Assembly (NCBI RefSeq): GCF_004379255.2
Contig: NC_056048.1
Coordinates: forward strand, 310,001 to 374,000
DNA: 64,000 nucleotides
From: Salvia splendens
Lineage: Eukaryota > Streptophyta > Magnoliopsida > Lamiales > Lamiaceae
Reading direction: 5' to 3'
The notes below the pieces were generated by a model. The model was not told the origin of the DNA, searched no databases, and was given only the letters and a program-made list of their open reading frames with translations. The position numbers were made by a program, and so were the translations under genes. Within the stretch, counting starts at the first letter, position 1. Each line of letters opens with the position of its first letter. Positions 34,179-45,900 of this stretch are shown in pieces.

Positions 34179-36257
34179 TGCTTGATGGTGCCGAACTGAT
34201 TGCTCGGCACTTTTAAGCGCAATCTGCAGACATTCTTTTGCTCTCTTTTGATCACCTCGGATGACCGCTATCCCACCTTTAGTGGGGATCTTGATGGTGA
34301 GGTGATAAGTAGAGCAAACGGCCCGAACTGTGTTGAGCCAGTCTCTCCCCAGGATGATGTTGTACGGGGACCGAGCTCTTACCACAAAGAACTCGATCAT
34401 CGTATTGGAGCTTGTAGGCGCTTTCCCCACCGTGATCGGAAGGCTGATAATACCTTCAGGGCGGGTGTCCTCCTGGGCGAAACTTTTCAGAGGAAGTGGA
34501 GCCGGACTGAGCCGAGCTGGATCCACTTCCATTTTATCAAAACATTCTTTAAAAAGAACGCTGACTGACGCTCCTGTATCCACAAATACTCTGTGGATCA
34601 GTTTGTTTGCCACTCCGGCTTGAATGACAATAGCGTCTTGGTGAGGAGAGATGGCTGGGACGGGATCGGCATCTGAAAATGTAATCACTTCGTCTTTCTT
34701 CAGCCTTTTATGTGTCGGCTCCTCTTGATTGGAACCTCTGCGTTCTGCTTTTAGGGACGACTTAGTCTTCCCGGCAGGGAGAGCATCAATAGTCTGGATT
34801 ACTCCATCATATTGCGGCTCGTCGTCGTCTTCGGGATCTTCATGCCTTTTCGGATCCTGAGGATTGCAGTTCGCACCTCTCTGCTTTTTGTTCTTTTTCG
34901 GCTGCTTGCTTTGGTATTTTTTTAACGTTCCTGTTTTCACAAGAACATCAATACCTGCAGCCAAATTTCGGCACTCCTCGGTATCATGACCGTGGGCTTG
35001 ATGGAAGGAGCAATATTGATCCTGAGGTCGCCGCGCGGCTGATTTCGTCATCCGCTTTGGTTTTTCGAACATATCGGAATGTAGTTCGAAAATTTCCGTC
35101 CTAGACTTGTTTAATGGTACGAACTGAGCGGGCGGCTTCTCAGGATTGAGCCGTGGCCCCAATCTGCCTTGTACCGGTGCCCTTTGAATTCTTTCAAAAG
35201 GAGTTCGGCGAGGAAGCACCTGGCCGCTTTGATCGGGCTTCTTTTTCTCTTCTTGGGATGAGCTGTCTAAAGACCGTTTTCGACGGTCTGCCTCATCCGC
35301 ACGGGAAAACTGGTCCGCAATGTCCCACATTTCTTGAACTGTTTGCGGGCCGCACTCCACGAGCTTTCTGTAGAGAGCTCCGGGCAGGATTCCATTTTGG
35401 AATGCCGAAATGACAAGTAGATCATTGAGATTATCTACTTGTAGGCATTCCTTATGGAATCTCGTCAGGAAGTCGCTGATCTTTTCGTCGCGACCTTGAC
35501 GTATAGAAAGCAGCTGAGCCGAGGTAATTCGGGCTTCCGCTTTCTGAAAGAACCTCCTATGGAAAGCATCCATTAGATCTCGGTAGGATCGAATGCTGTC
35601 TTGAGGAAGGCTGTCGAACCACCTTCTGGCGTTCCCGATGAGCAGCTCGGGGAACAGCTTGCACATATGGACCTCATTGAGACCCTGGTTCGCCATATTA
35701 TATTGATAGCATCCCAAGAAGTCATGAGGATCCACTAGCCCGTCATAAGTCATTGACGGTGTCCGGTAGTTCCGCGGCAAAGGAGTTCGGATGATATCGT
35801 CCGAGAACGGAGTCTTTAATGCTCCGTACATGGCGAACCCGACATCTCTTCGGTACGGAGGAGAAGGAGTTCTCCTGTGATTCCGGTGCCGAGGAGAAAC
35901 AGGAACATGTCGGGGTTGAGGATTCTTCTTCCTGGAGGACACGGCACTACTGCGGTAGTGACTTTCATGTCTGGATGAGGAAGGAGAATCTACCGTTTTC
36001 GTCTTCGGCTGTTGGCTCTTTTGCAGGAAGGCTAAAAACTCCTCTTGCTTCTCAGCCAAGAACAGCTTGACAGCCTCATTCAAATCAGGCTGCTGGGAAG
36101 ACTCGGTGTGTGGACCTTTTGAGCGGCTTGTTCCTTCACCGTGAGAACTGGAGACAGACTTCTCACGAGGCTGCTTTCCAGGCCTATGGGCTGCTGGATT
36201 AGCTTCCTCATGGTCATCACGGACGGAGGCACGGGAATTATGTGATCTGGCATGCAT
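34176..36257 (-). CDS. Tat Gag-protease of element A
   Basis: 693 residues from ATG 36257 (MHARSHNSRAS) to TAG 34176. Basic Ser/Arg-rich N-terminus; Gag core around LFPELLIGNARRWFDSL; zinc-knuckle-like CSFHQAHGHDTEEC near residue 410 (CCHC-related with a His in second place); Lys-rich and acidic linker; retropepsin DTGAS near residue 560 and GRDWL. It forms particles in the cytoplasm and processes the polyprotein. The frame is intact. Confidence 0.92.
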   Translation of the reverse strand: MHARSHNSRASVRDDHEEANPAAHRPGKQPREKSVSSSHGEGTSRSKGPHTESSQQPDLNEAVKLFLAEKQEEFLAFLQKSQQPKTKTVDSPSSSRHESHYRSSAVSSRKKNPQPRHVPVSPRHRNHRRTPSPPYRRDVGFAMYGALKTPFSDDIIRTPLPRNYRTPSMTYDGLVDPHDFLGCYQYNMANQGLNEVHMCKLFPELLIGNARRWFDSLPQDSIRSYRDLMDAFHRRFFQKAEARITSAQLLSIRQGRDEKISDFLTRFHKECLQVDNLNDLLVISAFQNGILPGALYRKLVECGPQTVQEMWDIADQFSRADEADRRKRSLDSSSQEEKKKPDQSGQVLPRRTPFERIQRAPVQGRLGPRLNPEKPPAQFVPLNKSRTEIFELHSDMFEKPKRMTKSAARRPQDQYCSFHQAHGHDTEECRNLAAGIDVLVKTGTLKKYQSKQPKKNKKQRGANCNPQDPKRHEDPEDDDEPQYDGVIQTIDALPAGKTKSSLKAERRGSNQEEPTHKRLKKDEVITFSDADPVPAISPHQDAIVIQAGVANKLIHRVFVDTGASVSVLFKECFDKMEVDPARLSPAPLPLKSFAQEDTRPEGIISLPITVGKAPTSSNTMIEFFVVRARSPYNIILGRDWLNTVRAVCSTYHLTIKIPTKGGIAVIRGDQKRAKECLQIALKSAEQSVRHHQA

Positions 36258-36319
36258 TTTTTTTTTGTGGTGGAAAAAGGGTCAAAAATTCGCTTTATCA
36301 CAGATTTGGTTCTCTGTTT

Positions 36320-36336
36320 CCCACAGACGGCGCCAG
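36320..36336 (-). promoter_or_regulatory. Primer binding site of element A
   Basis: CTGGCGCCGTCTGTGGG on minus next to the 5' LTR, identical to that of element B. Probably tRNA-Asp-like but only partly matched. Confidence 0.65.
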
Positions 36337-37041
36337 TGATGAAGCCGCGAATTTCTGATGTTTGTAAATGTTGGTAGAGAATAAAGATCGCGACACAATG
36401 AATTTACGTGGTTCGATTTACTGAAGTAAATCTACGTCCACGGGAAGAAAAGAGGGCAGAGTTGTATTGCTTGATCTGGGATTACAGCTTACAATACACA
36501 CTTGCTATATAATCTATTCTGTCTCTAGAGAACGAAAGAGTGAGAGTCCTCCTCTGTCAGATCTAAGTTCTATTTATATATTGAACTGAGATTGTGGCTT
36601 GCATCACCACCCTAAGTCGTGGAGGTCATGGAGGTCATGAGATCCTGCGTGGCCACTAACTAGGCAGTGGCTTACATCATCAGTAATTATGTCGTGGATG
36701 TCGTGGAGGTCATGAGATCCTGCGTGGCCACTAACTAGGCAGTGGCTTACATCATCAGTAATTATGTCGTGGATGTCGTGGAGGTCATGCATGAGTCCGC
36801 TATCTCCCAGTTCGGTCGAATACTGAGACCGAACTGCTGAATTATTGCCGAGCAGCTTTTGCCGATCTGAGAGTAGAGCTTGATGCCGACCTGAGAGCAG
36901 AGTTTGATTGGTTGGCTTTTACCGAGCTGTAGGCTGGGGCCGAACTCTTTGGTTGTGCCGAACTGAACTCTTTAGTCATGCCGGACTGATACTCTTTCTT
37001 GGGCTTTAGGCTGATGGGCTTGTTTAGTACGTACTCCATCA
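36337..37041 (-). repeat. 5' LTR of element A
   Basis: 705 bp, followed by GATAT (37042-37046). It carries the promoter for the minus-strand transcript and the same internal 75-bp duplication as the 3' LTR. Confidence 0.92.
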
Positions 37042-38027
37042 GATATATTAATAAACAATTATATACTAGAAGAAAAAGAAACTGAAAAATACAAACGGCT
37101 TTTGCCTGTTGAAAAGTTGATTTATTAATGTGGTGTCGCTAAAATAGGACCTAACTTTCAATGAACTTATTCAGAATATTAATTATAATTGTCCCCTCTA
37201 TATCGATTGAAATTAGGTTGGAGGTTTGGTAGAAGTAACGAAGTTTATGTTCATAGAAATTGCTTCTGTTGTATATATTCACATAAATTTAGAGTTTAAT
37301 TTCAGTCTTAATATATCCAAAAAGTCTTATCATGAAAAAAAATTGATACAAAACAAACGCTCAAGCCATAGTAGTTGGCGAGCCAAGAATGCAACAGATA
37401 AGAGCAGCGAAATAACCAAATCGACTACAACATGACAAAACACAGGAAAAAATGTCTACACTCCAATCCATCACAATGGTGTAAGCGAGACCAAACGGCC
37501 AAACAAATTTATACGAGTACAACACACACAAGCCCACTACCATCTTACGGCGCAACCAACGTCCCAACGGCTAGAAACTTTCCACATCGCGAGGTTAACC
37601 CTTTTCAAAGATTTCGTGATTATGTTTAGTTATTTAATTTAACTTTGCCCTTTGATTTTAGTAAACAATAGTTAAAATATCTTGTAATCAAGCCGATTAG
37701 ATTATAATCTCATTTACGACTTCTCTTTGTCGGTTCTTTTTCGATTCGCATAAGAGAGTCGAATCACATATATGAGATGTTAGAAACATATAGACATATG
37801 TTGTCTTTTTTTTACTAAGTGTTGAAATAGAATGATAATTTTTTTTTTCTGAAACACTTACCCTATCTTTTCTCCCATTTCTTTCGAAATCCTAAATATC
37901 GAGCATTTCTAATGTCCTTTTGTCGATTTGCTATCATCCACGACTCTCTAGCCCTATCACAAAAGTAGTTAACATCACAAGACAATGAAGCATACACATT
38001 TCACACCAACAACTAGAAGAGAGATCC
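37042..38027. other. Intergenic spacer, nothing recognised
   Basis: AT-rich DNA right of element A. Two short open stretches (37226-37435, 37432-37629) show no family resemblance and are treated as chance. Confidence 0.5.
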
Positions 38028-38130
38028 GTCCCTTCGAGGACATCTTATAAAACTGGAACGATACAAAGAAGATTAGCAAGACCCCTGCGCAATGATATAG
38101 AGAAGATTAGCATGATCCCTGCGCAATAAT
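38028..38130 (+). pseudogene. U6 snRNA pseudogene with internal duplication
   Basis: GTCCCTTCGAGGACATC, AAACTGGAACGATACA and GAAGATTAGCA follow the order of U6 snRNA, including the part that normally pairs with U4 and the GAAGATTAGC box. The segment GAAGATTAGCA(A/T)GA(C)CCCTGCGCAA then occurs twice (about 38069-38092 and 38102-38126), and the U6 3' end is missing. The ACAGAGA box reads ACAAAGA. No upstream USE/TATA pair typical of plant U6 genes is seen, so it is a retro- or template-switch pseudogene. Confidence 0.8.
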
Positions 38131-38300
38131 AACATACATGAATCAAACAGAAGAGAAAATTGAGCAAAAGCCACCTGAGACTATAAACTCATCTAAATTA
38201 TTATGCAAAATACATCTCCAATCTCCATAGTTATACAATTACGAAAATGAAAATGCATATGGACATAATAGTAAATATATATTTATAGGTATAGACCTAA

Positions 38301-39077
38301 GGGCATCCACAACGCTAGCTCGTTGCCAGCTCGGTCTCGTCTCGGTGAGACGAGACAGCATCGAGCCAGCGATGCGGCCACTCCGTCTCATCCCGTATCC
38401 CTCCGCCGAGAGCATGTTGGCGAGCCAGCGATGCGGCCACCCTCATTGGCCACGTGGCGAGCTCCCGTGCGGCCGTGACTCCCACTCGCCGGCCCGCGAG
38501 TGAGTGTCATTTATATCCGTTGAAAAAAATATTTTTTTTGTTATTTTTAAAAATTTCGAAAAAATTGAAAAAAAAAATAAATTTCCCCAAAAAAACTAGC
38601 CTTTTTTTCTATTTTTAAGCCCCAAATCACTTCTATAAATATCAAATCATTCCCACAAATTATCCACCATAAAAAACTCTCTGTTCTTACTCAAACACTC
38701 TACATTCTTCATCTCAAAACATTATTCTTCTCCCAAATTTTTTATAGCATCACTTTCCATGATTATGCGGATTTCAATAAATTGTAATATTAGGATTTCA
38801 ATTATGTATTTTTCGTATTTTCGGATGTTGTGATTTTCGTGGTTTTTAATGATTTTATGAATTATTAGTATTAATTTAATATTTCAATGAAATATTAATT
38901 GAATTTGTTGGAAATAAAAATAAAAAATGAAATTGAATAAATAGTTAAGGGATGAGATGGTTAAGAGATGGAGGGTTGTAAATGCTGTCTTTTAATTAAA
39001 AGATGGTGTAAAAAGTGTAGTGCAATCATGAATAGTTAAGAGATGATATGGTATTGAGATATAGAATTTGGATGGCC
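38301..39077. mobile_element. Harbinger MITE-like element, TAA duplication
   Basis: Ends GGGCATCCACAACGCTAGC and (inverted) GGCCATCCAAATTCTATATC, flanked by TAA at 38298-38300 and 39078-39080. The interior has the shared CCCACTCGCCGG...CGCGAGTG hairpin (about 38481-38500), a TATA-like TCTATAAATATC (about 38631) and the same 3' tail as the 9852 and 12873 copies. No transposase remains. Confidence 0.85.
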
Positions 39078-39450
39078 TAAGATTTTCCAAAGTGATAAAA
39101 GCACGACAACCTCGACCTTACCAATTGCTTAAAAGGGCAATTTTGAGTTGAATTTTCCCCCAAATAATATGTAAATAGTGAAACTGTCGGAATTATGTAT
39201 TTATCCAACAGAAAATTCACCTCATTTTTTTTTCTGAATTTTTTTTAAAGGAGCTGAGATTATATGTGTGATGTCAGATTTGACACGAAAATTGAAAACC
39301 TGGTTTATAACAGAGGAGCATTGACCATATTGGCTACAACTATAGTGTAGCTGGTGCTATTTTGTACACTTTTAGATTGGCCCCATTATCTAATTAATCA
39401 TTTTTTTCGTACATGGCTATATTTGTCACTTCTTTAGTCCTTTTGTCTAA

Positions 39451-40014
39451 GGATCAATTGTAAGTCATGAATTTTCAAAATAATTTGTTTTTTCACGTCA
39501 ACTTTAAATGTTGCATGAAAAGTTATAAACTTTATCGGACTATATAAACTTCCAATTTGACCCGACCCGATAGATTTACGACACAATTACTTATCCTATG
39601 TTGCGCGCCGGAGGCGTGACTTGACAAAACTCCACTAATTCTGATGATTTCTTTTCCATCTTTGCAATCTCTAACCCTAAACTTATCACAAAAATATAAG
39701 TAGAACAAAAGAAAACATACAAATCGAATTCGACAGAAAAATCGTCATAAATATACAAATCGAGTTCCACAAATTGAATTCAACATAAAAGTAGCATTAA
39801 TTCAATAATTCGAATTGAACCCTAAATTTGTCATTCGCCAAATCACGCCTCCGACGCGTCATGTAGGATAAATTTGTGTCGGAAATCTATCGGGTCGAGT
39901 TGGATGGAAAATTTACACGGTTCGGTGAAGTTCATGACTTTTCATGCAACATTTAAAGTTCACGAAAAAAACCAAACTATATTGAAAGTTTATGACTTTA
40001 CAGGCAATTCACCC
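39451..40014. mobile_element. MULE-type MITE with long inverted repeats
   Basis: 564 bp. Both halves are near inverted copies over about 180 bp, with shared stretches such as ACTTTAAATGTTGCATGAAA and GACCCGATAGATTT. A perfect 9-bp duplication, TTTGTCTAA, flanks it (39442-39450, 40015-40023). Foldback form plus 9-bp duplication points to Mutator-like mobilisation. No ORF. Confidence 0.8.
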
Positions 40015-40108
40015 TTTGTCTAATGATTAATGACATGCATTTTGTTTTAGTAATGATATTTTGGAGAGTTTTAAGTGGCGCAAAATGTTATGAATATGCA
40101 TACTTATA

Positions 40109-40323
40109 CTCCCTCCATTCGCAAAATATTGTCCAAATTTGACTCGGCACGAGTTTAAGAAATGTGAAAAAAAGTGAGTAGAAAAAGTTAGTGGAATATA
40201 GGTCTCACATTTATATATTAGTTTTATAATAAAATGTGAGTATAATGAGTTAGTGGAAAGTGAGTTTATTTACAAAAAATGGATAAAAAACAAAACTGGA
40301 CAATATTTCACGGACGTGAGGAG
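40109..40323. mobile_element. Stowaway-like MITE
   Basis: CTCCCTCCATTCGC...GACGTGAGGAG with TA at 40107-40108 and 40324-40325; inverted CAAAATATTGTCCA / TGGACAATATTTC near the ends; 215 bp. Confidence 0.85.
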
Positions 40324-40325
40324 TA

Positions 40326-41082
40326 TCATTTAGATTTTAAAAGTGCAGTTAGAAAATCGACAGAGTTTGATTTCGTTCTCAGTGAGTACATGGTAAAAAA
40401 TTTGGTCATGTATATAAGTGCAGACATGTAATTGGATATTTTCTTCACACTAAATTTAGCGGTTGATTTTTTTACAGTTCGCCGCCGAGATGGAAAGTTC
40501 TAAACTTACCGAGTTAGTTAAAAGAATTAAGATTCTGATGTTGTAAATTGTACAACTAGAATTGTATTTATTATAAGTAGTACTTTTCCAGTACTGATAT
40601 TGTTACGACAGAGAAAGATATGACAACTTCACAACTAGTCAACTCAAGAAACAAAAATCACAACTATTTTTAGGTAGCTATATTGACTGTTCTCAGTTAT
40701 TAGGAGTAATTTAGATTACTAGGTTCATAAGTAAAAAAAGTACTCCTAGTACTACAGAAATGAAATTGTTACCACAAATAATAAATTTACGGACTTGTTA
40801 TTTTTATTTTAAAAATTGTTTGTGAATAATCGAAGTGTTTATAGGCCAGAAGAGAACATGATTTTTGTGAATTGAAAATGATAAAAATAAAGTTTAAAAA
40901 TAGATAATCATTGTTAAGGACGTTGATATTTTTATACTACTTCACTTCTTTGGGCCAAGTTTGAAGATAATGGGCCTCTATACAAAGCATCCCAATTAAT
41001 AGTGAAATTTGGAATTGATGAGGTCATTCTATAAGTAGAATCCATTTTCTTCGCTATTATAGGTCTCTATTTAAAATAAATA
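40326..41082. other. AT-rich spacer between MITEs
   Basis: No gene or bounded element recognised. Confidence 0.5.
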
Positions 41083-41301
41083 CTCCCTCCGTCCCACAAA
41101 AATATGCACTCTTTCCTTTTTAGTCCACCCACAAGAATATATAATTTCCAATTCTAAAAAACCTTTTCTCCCTAATAAGGTGGGACCAATTTCCTACTAA
41201 CAATACTTTAATTACTTTTTCTCTCTATCTCTCTTACTTTACCAATTTTGCATTAAAACTCGTGCCAAACTCAAAGTCCATATTCTTTGGGGACGGGGGA
41301 G
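41083..41301. mobile_element. Stowaway-like MITE
   Basis: CTCCCTCCGTCCC...GGGGACGGGGGAG with TA at 41081-41082 and 41302-41303; 219 bp; classic Stowaway termini. Confidence 0.88.
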
Positions 41302-41444
41302 TACTAAGAAAAATTATAATTTTAACCATATATACTCTAATTCCAATCTTGTAGGCTTATAGCTTCAATTCTAATTTTCCTGAAATATCATCCACTTATT
41401 TTTTCCTCACATTTTTTATCACACACGAGTAAACCTAACGTTTA

Positions 41445-41755
41445 GGGATATTGTCATATAATATTACTGAACTTTTCATTTTTTTTTACTATATAAGTTT
41501 GAACTTGACGTATAACAACATGAACTTAAAATAGTTGTTGAATTTTTGCACCAGCGACAAAATTCAACTACGTTACAGATGGATAACCTTATATGGCTTA
41601 TGTGATGTAATAATAAATGAAATGTAGCTTAATTGTGTCGCCGGTGGAAAAAAAAACTAACAATTATTTAAGTTCGTGATATTATATGTCAAGTTTAAAA
41701 TTTGTGGAAAAAAACAACTTATAAAATGTTTTGTGATTTTAGGGGTCAATATCCC
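41445..41755. mobile_element. MULE-type MITE
   Basis: 311 bp. Inverted ends GGGATATTG share related subterminal sequence (AACTTGACGTATAA versus AACTTGACATATAA). It is flanked by 9-bp near-identical duplications TAACGTTTA (41436-41444) and TAACATTTA (41756-41764), one mismatch. Confidence 0.7.
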
Positions 41756-41923
41756 TAACATTTATACTATGTAATAGCATATACCTACATAGTTTATGTA
41801 AATAATTACTTTATGCTATGCAGCACAACTAATTAATTAATTGATTTATGCTGCATACTTTATATAAGGAACACTTTTCGTTTAGTCTATATAAATACGG
41901 AGTATTATTTAATTTACATTTAG

Positions 41924-42118
41924 CGTGTTCGGTTTGCAAGATTGTATCCCGGGATTAAATTAATAGTGTGTTTGGTTCATTAGATTTAATCCCACAACTC
42001 AATCCTAGATGAATAATCATGAGATAATTAGTTATAGCTAACCTCATATGACTAAAATAATCTCACAACTCAATCCTAGATTATATCTTGATATTATTTT
42101 ATCTAGGAAACCGAACAC
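41924..42118. mobile_element. Small TIR element (MITE)
   Basis: Inverted ends GTGTTCGGTTT and AAACCGAACAC about 195 bp apart, with internal direct repeats of CACAACTCAATCCTAGAT. The end type occurs in Tourist/hAT-like MITEs; the superfamily is not fixed because no convincing target duplication is seen. Confidence 0.6.
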
Positions 42119-42432
42119 CACCATTATGTACATGTTGTACGATTTTAATACTTCCGAAAATATTATTGACATAATTAATTCCATAAATGAATTAAATTTA
42201 AAGTTGGATTTAATTTGTTCATTTTTATCTTTAACTTCAACAAAATTAACAAAAAAATTAAAATTGAGTAATTAATAGTATATGATTATAAACGTATACA
42301 AAATGAATATACACGTTACTAAACTTTGTCTTAGGTAGATACATTAATCTGTCTTCTCACTAAAGAAAAGAAAAGGATAAAGCATGCACCAATACACTCT
42401 ACCCTAATTTAAACCAAAAAACTCATGGCTAA
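42119..42432. other. AT-rich spacer left of copia element
   Basis: Nothing recognised; its last five bases (GCTAA, 42428-42432) are the copia target duplication. Confidence 0.6.
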
Positions 42433-42925
42433 TGTTGGTTATTTTAGTGTAATTGAATTAACTTGATTTATCAATATTGTTATAATGAGACATCATACAA
42501 GTTTGGAAAGTGCGGAGTGCACACTTGTTTGAATTCATTATGATTAGACGGGGGTTCGGGGGCAGCGCCCCCGAGTAGCGGGGTCCAAGGGGCCGCAGCC
42601 CCTGGCTGGGGTCAAGCTGTATAGAAAATTCATCCGGAAATATAATTTCTGATAGTCGAAGGACTAATTTACAATTTTCGAAACCCTTTGGAAAAACAGT
42701 TAAAATCGATTAAGAAACGAAGAGACGCAACGTTTCGTGAAAAGACGCGACTTATTGATCATTTTCGGTTCAAAGTGGTGATCGCAGAACCAACATACGA
42801 AACTTCTAAACCTGAATTGTATCCGATCAAATATTGGTAGAACCGCCAAATTGATTTGATCTGAAAGTGTTGTTCACGCCTTTCAGAATATCCTATTGTT
42901 CACATTTGAGTAAATATCCCTAACA
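42433..42925 (+). repeat. 5' LTR of copia element
   Basis: 493 bp. Contains GC-rich hairpins at about 42548-42615 (GGGGGCAGCGCCCCC, GGGGCCGCAGCCCC). It differs from the 3' LTR by several substitutions and two missing short blocks, implying an older insertion than element A. Confidence 0.9.
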
Positions 42926-42948
42926 AAGATCAAATCAATTCTCTGAAG

Positions 42949-45900
42949 ATGTTGAACAAGGAAACGACGAAGGAAGCAACGAAAGGTTTCGCGAAGTTGG
43001 ACAAGTTTGCTGGCCAGGATTTCAGACGCTGGCAAAAGAAGATGCATTTCATGTTGACGAATCTAAATGTCGTGTATGTCCTGAGTACTCCCATGCCCGA
43101 GGTTGTTGAAAATGAAACTCTGGAACAAACAAGGAGGCGGATGAAGTGGGAGAACGACGACTACATATGTCGTGGTCACATCTTAAACGGTATGTCTGAT
43201 TCCTTATTTGATGTGTATCAAAACATAGAGTCTGCTAAAGAGTTGTGAGATTCCCTCGAAGCCAAATATATGGCAGAAGATGCCTCTAGCAAGAAATTTC
43301 TTGTTGGGAATTTTATTAACTATAAAATGGTGAATTCGAGGCCTGTCATGGAACAATACAACAAATTGTAGAGGATATTGGGACAGTTTTCCCAATATGA
43401 TATGAAAATGGATGAATCCATTTCTGTTTCTAGCATTATATATAAACTGCCATCCTCCTGGAAAGATTTTAAAAATAATCTGAAACATAAGATGGAAGAG
43501 TTGAATCTGGTCGAACTTGGAAGTGACTTCTAAATCGAACAGTCCATACGTGATATGGAAAAAGGCTCTGTTGGTAATGATAAAACAATGGTTGGTTCTT
43601 CTGTGAACATGGTGGAAGAGGGTGAATCCTCCAAGTCTGTTAAAGAGAAATGAACATTTCAAGGGAAATGAAAGTTTCAAGGAAACAATAGTAAGGCTGG
43701 GAATAAGAAGCCTAAACTGATGTACTGGAAGTGCGGTAAATCCGGGCACTTCAAGAGGGATTGCAAGTCTGGAAACGGTGTAAGTAAATGAAAGAACGAG
43801 GTTGGTACAAGTGGATCCAAGGATCCGGGAAAACAACCAGGTTCGTTTTCTGTACCTAATGATCATTCTGTAGAGAACTATTATGCATCAATAATTTCTT
43901 AAGCACTTTATGTGCAGGATGATGATCTCTCATGGTGGGTTGATTCGGGTGCAACATGTCATGTGTGCAAGGATCGTCAATGGTTCAAAGATTTCAAACC
44001 AATTGAAGATGGATCTTCATAGAAGATGGGCAATGTTGCAACTGAACCAATTAAAGGAAACTCTTTAGTTTTAGAAAATGTTGTGTATGTACCTGGAATT
44101 TGTAAAAACTTAGTATCTGGTTTGTATTAAATAATTGTGGATATAAACAAGTTTTAGAAAGTGACAAATACATTCTATCAAGACATGGTACTTTTATTGG
44201 ATTCGGTTATCTTTGTGGTATGTTTAAGTTGAATCTAGATGTTTCTTTTGTTGAAAATTCTGTTTGCATGACTTCTACTAGTTCTAGTAATCATGTTAGC
44301 AAATCAGAATTATGGCATGCTAGATTAGGTCATGTACATTACAAGAGATTGAAAGATATGTCGAAAATGAGTTTAATACCAGCTTTTGAATTGAATGTTG
44401 AAAGGTGTAAAACTTGCATGTTAACTAAGATTACTCGACTACCTTTCAATAAACATATCAGTAAAGATACTAAGGTATTAGAACTTATACACAGTGATTT
44501 GTGTGACTTTCATTCGACTCCATCACTTGGTAATAAAAAGTATGTAGTTACTTTTATTGATGATGCTTCTAGATATTGCAATGTCTATCTATGCCATTCA
44601 AAAGATGAAGCTCTTGATAAATTTAAAATCTTCAAAGAAAGTGTAGAGCTCCATCATGGTGTGAAGATTAAAGTTCTTCGCACTGATAGGGGATGTGAGT
44701 ATTATGATCCAGCATATTTCGAATCTACAGGTATAGTACATCAGACCACTGCTCCATATACACCACAACAAAATGGTGTAGCAGAAAGAAAGAATAAAAC
44801 ATTGAAAGAAATGGTTATTTCAATGTTGTGCTATTCTGGCCTAAGTGAAGGATTTTGAGGTGAGGTTATGTTAACAGCCTGTTATTTATTGAACAGAGTT
44901 CCTAATAAAAGGAACAAGATAACCCCTTATGAACTTTGGCATAAGAAACCACCAAAACTGAGTTATCTCAGAGTTTGGGGTTGTCGGGCTGTGGTAAGAC
45001 TAACTGACCCTAAAATTAAAACCATAGGTCAAAGAGGTATTGATTGTGTATTTCTTGGCTATCCTGAAAATTCTGTTTGCTATAGGTTCTATGTCATAGA
45101 ACCTAATGACTAATTATCCGTACACTCTATTATTGAGTCAAAAGATGCTGATTTTGGCAATGAGGAGTCTTTACCTAAACTTGGAGGCATGATTGCAAGT
45201 TCTAGTAACTGTGATGTAACTAACAAAGTGACTAATACACCTCATGAGGCTAGGAGAAGTGGTAGAGCAAGAAAAGCTAAGTCTTTTGGTGATGATTTCC
45301 AATTGTACTTGGTAGAAGGATCAAGGAATGAAATTAACTTTCAATATCAATATTGTTTTAATATTGGTGATGATCCAAGGACCTACAAAGAAGCTATGGC
45401 ATCGAGGGATGCTGCATTTTGAAAAGAGGCAATCCAAGATGAGATGGATTCTATAATCCAAAATAATACTTGGAAACTGACTGATTTACCATCTGGGTGT
45501 GAACCTTTGGATTGTAAATGGATCTTCAAAACGAAGATGAAGGTGGATAGAAGCATAGACAAATATAAAGCCAGATTGGTTATCCAAGGATTTAGACAAA
45601 AGGAAGGAATTGATTTCTTTGATACTTATGCTCCTATTGCTAGGATTTCCACCATTAGATTATTGTTAGCACTTGCTGCTATACATAATCTTATAATTCA
45701 CCAGATGGATGTTAAGACTGCCTTTTTGAATGGTGAATTAGATGAAGAGATTTACATGAAACAACCAGAAGGCTTTGTCATGCCTGGTAATGAACATAAG
45801 GTATGTAAATTGGTAAAATCTCTTTATGGACTAAAGCCAGCCCCCAAGCAATGACATCAAAAGTTTGATGACGTGGTGTTGTCTAATGGTTTTGTATTAA

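Larger units (their letters stand above)
29528..37041 (-). mobile_element. Intact Ty3/gypsy Tat-lineage element A
   Basis: 7,514 bp, minus strand, with 705-bp LTRs (29528-30232 and 36337-37041) and a perfect GATAT duplication (29523-29527, 37042-37046). PBS, gag-pro, in-frame UAG, pol and PPT are all in place, and both frames are open. Domain order PR-RT-RNaseH-aRNaseH-INT, with a second archaeal-type RNase H, is the hallmark of the plant Tat lineage. It is closely related to element B internally, but the first half of the LTR is clearly diverged. Confidence 0.93.

Noticed and set aside
37226..37629. Two short plus-strand frames between element A and the U6 pseudogene
   Set aside because: No similarity, no splice consistency, and composition of spacer.
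42926..42948. copia primer binding site
   Set aside because: AAGATCAAATCAATTCTC does not fit an initiator-Met tRNA 3' end and I could not assign another tRNA by eye.
43204..43866. 220-codon minus-strand frame within copia
   Set aside because: Antisense of gag; the plus strand gives clear Gag and zinc-knuckle motifs.
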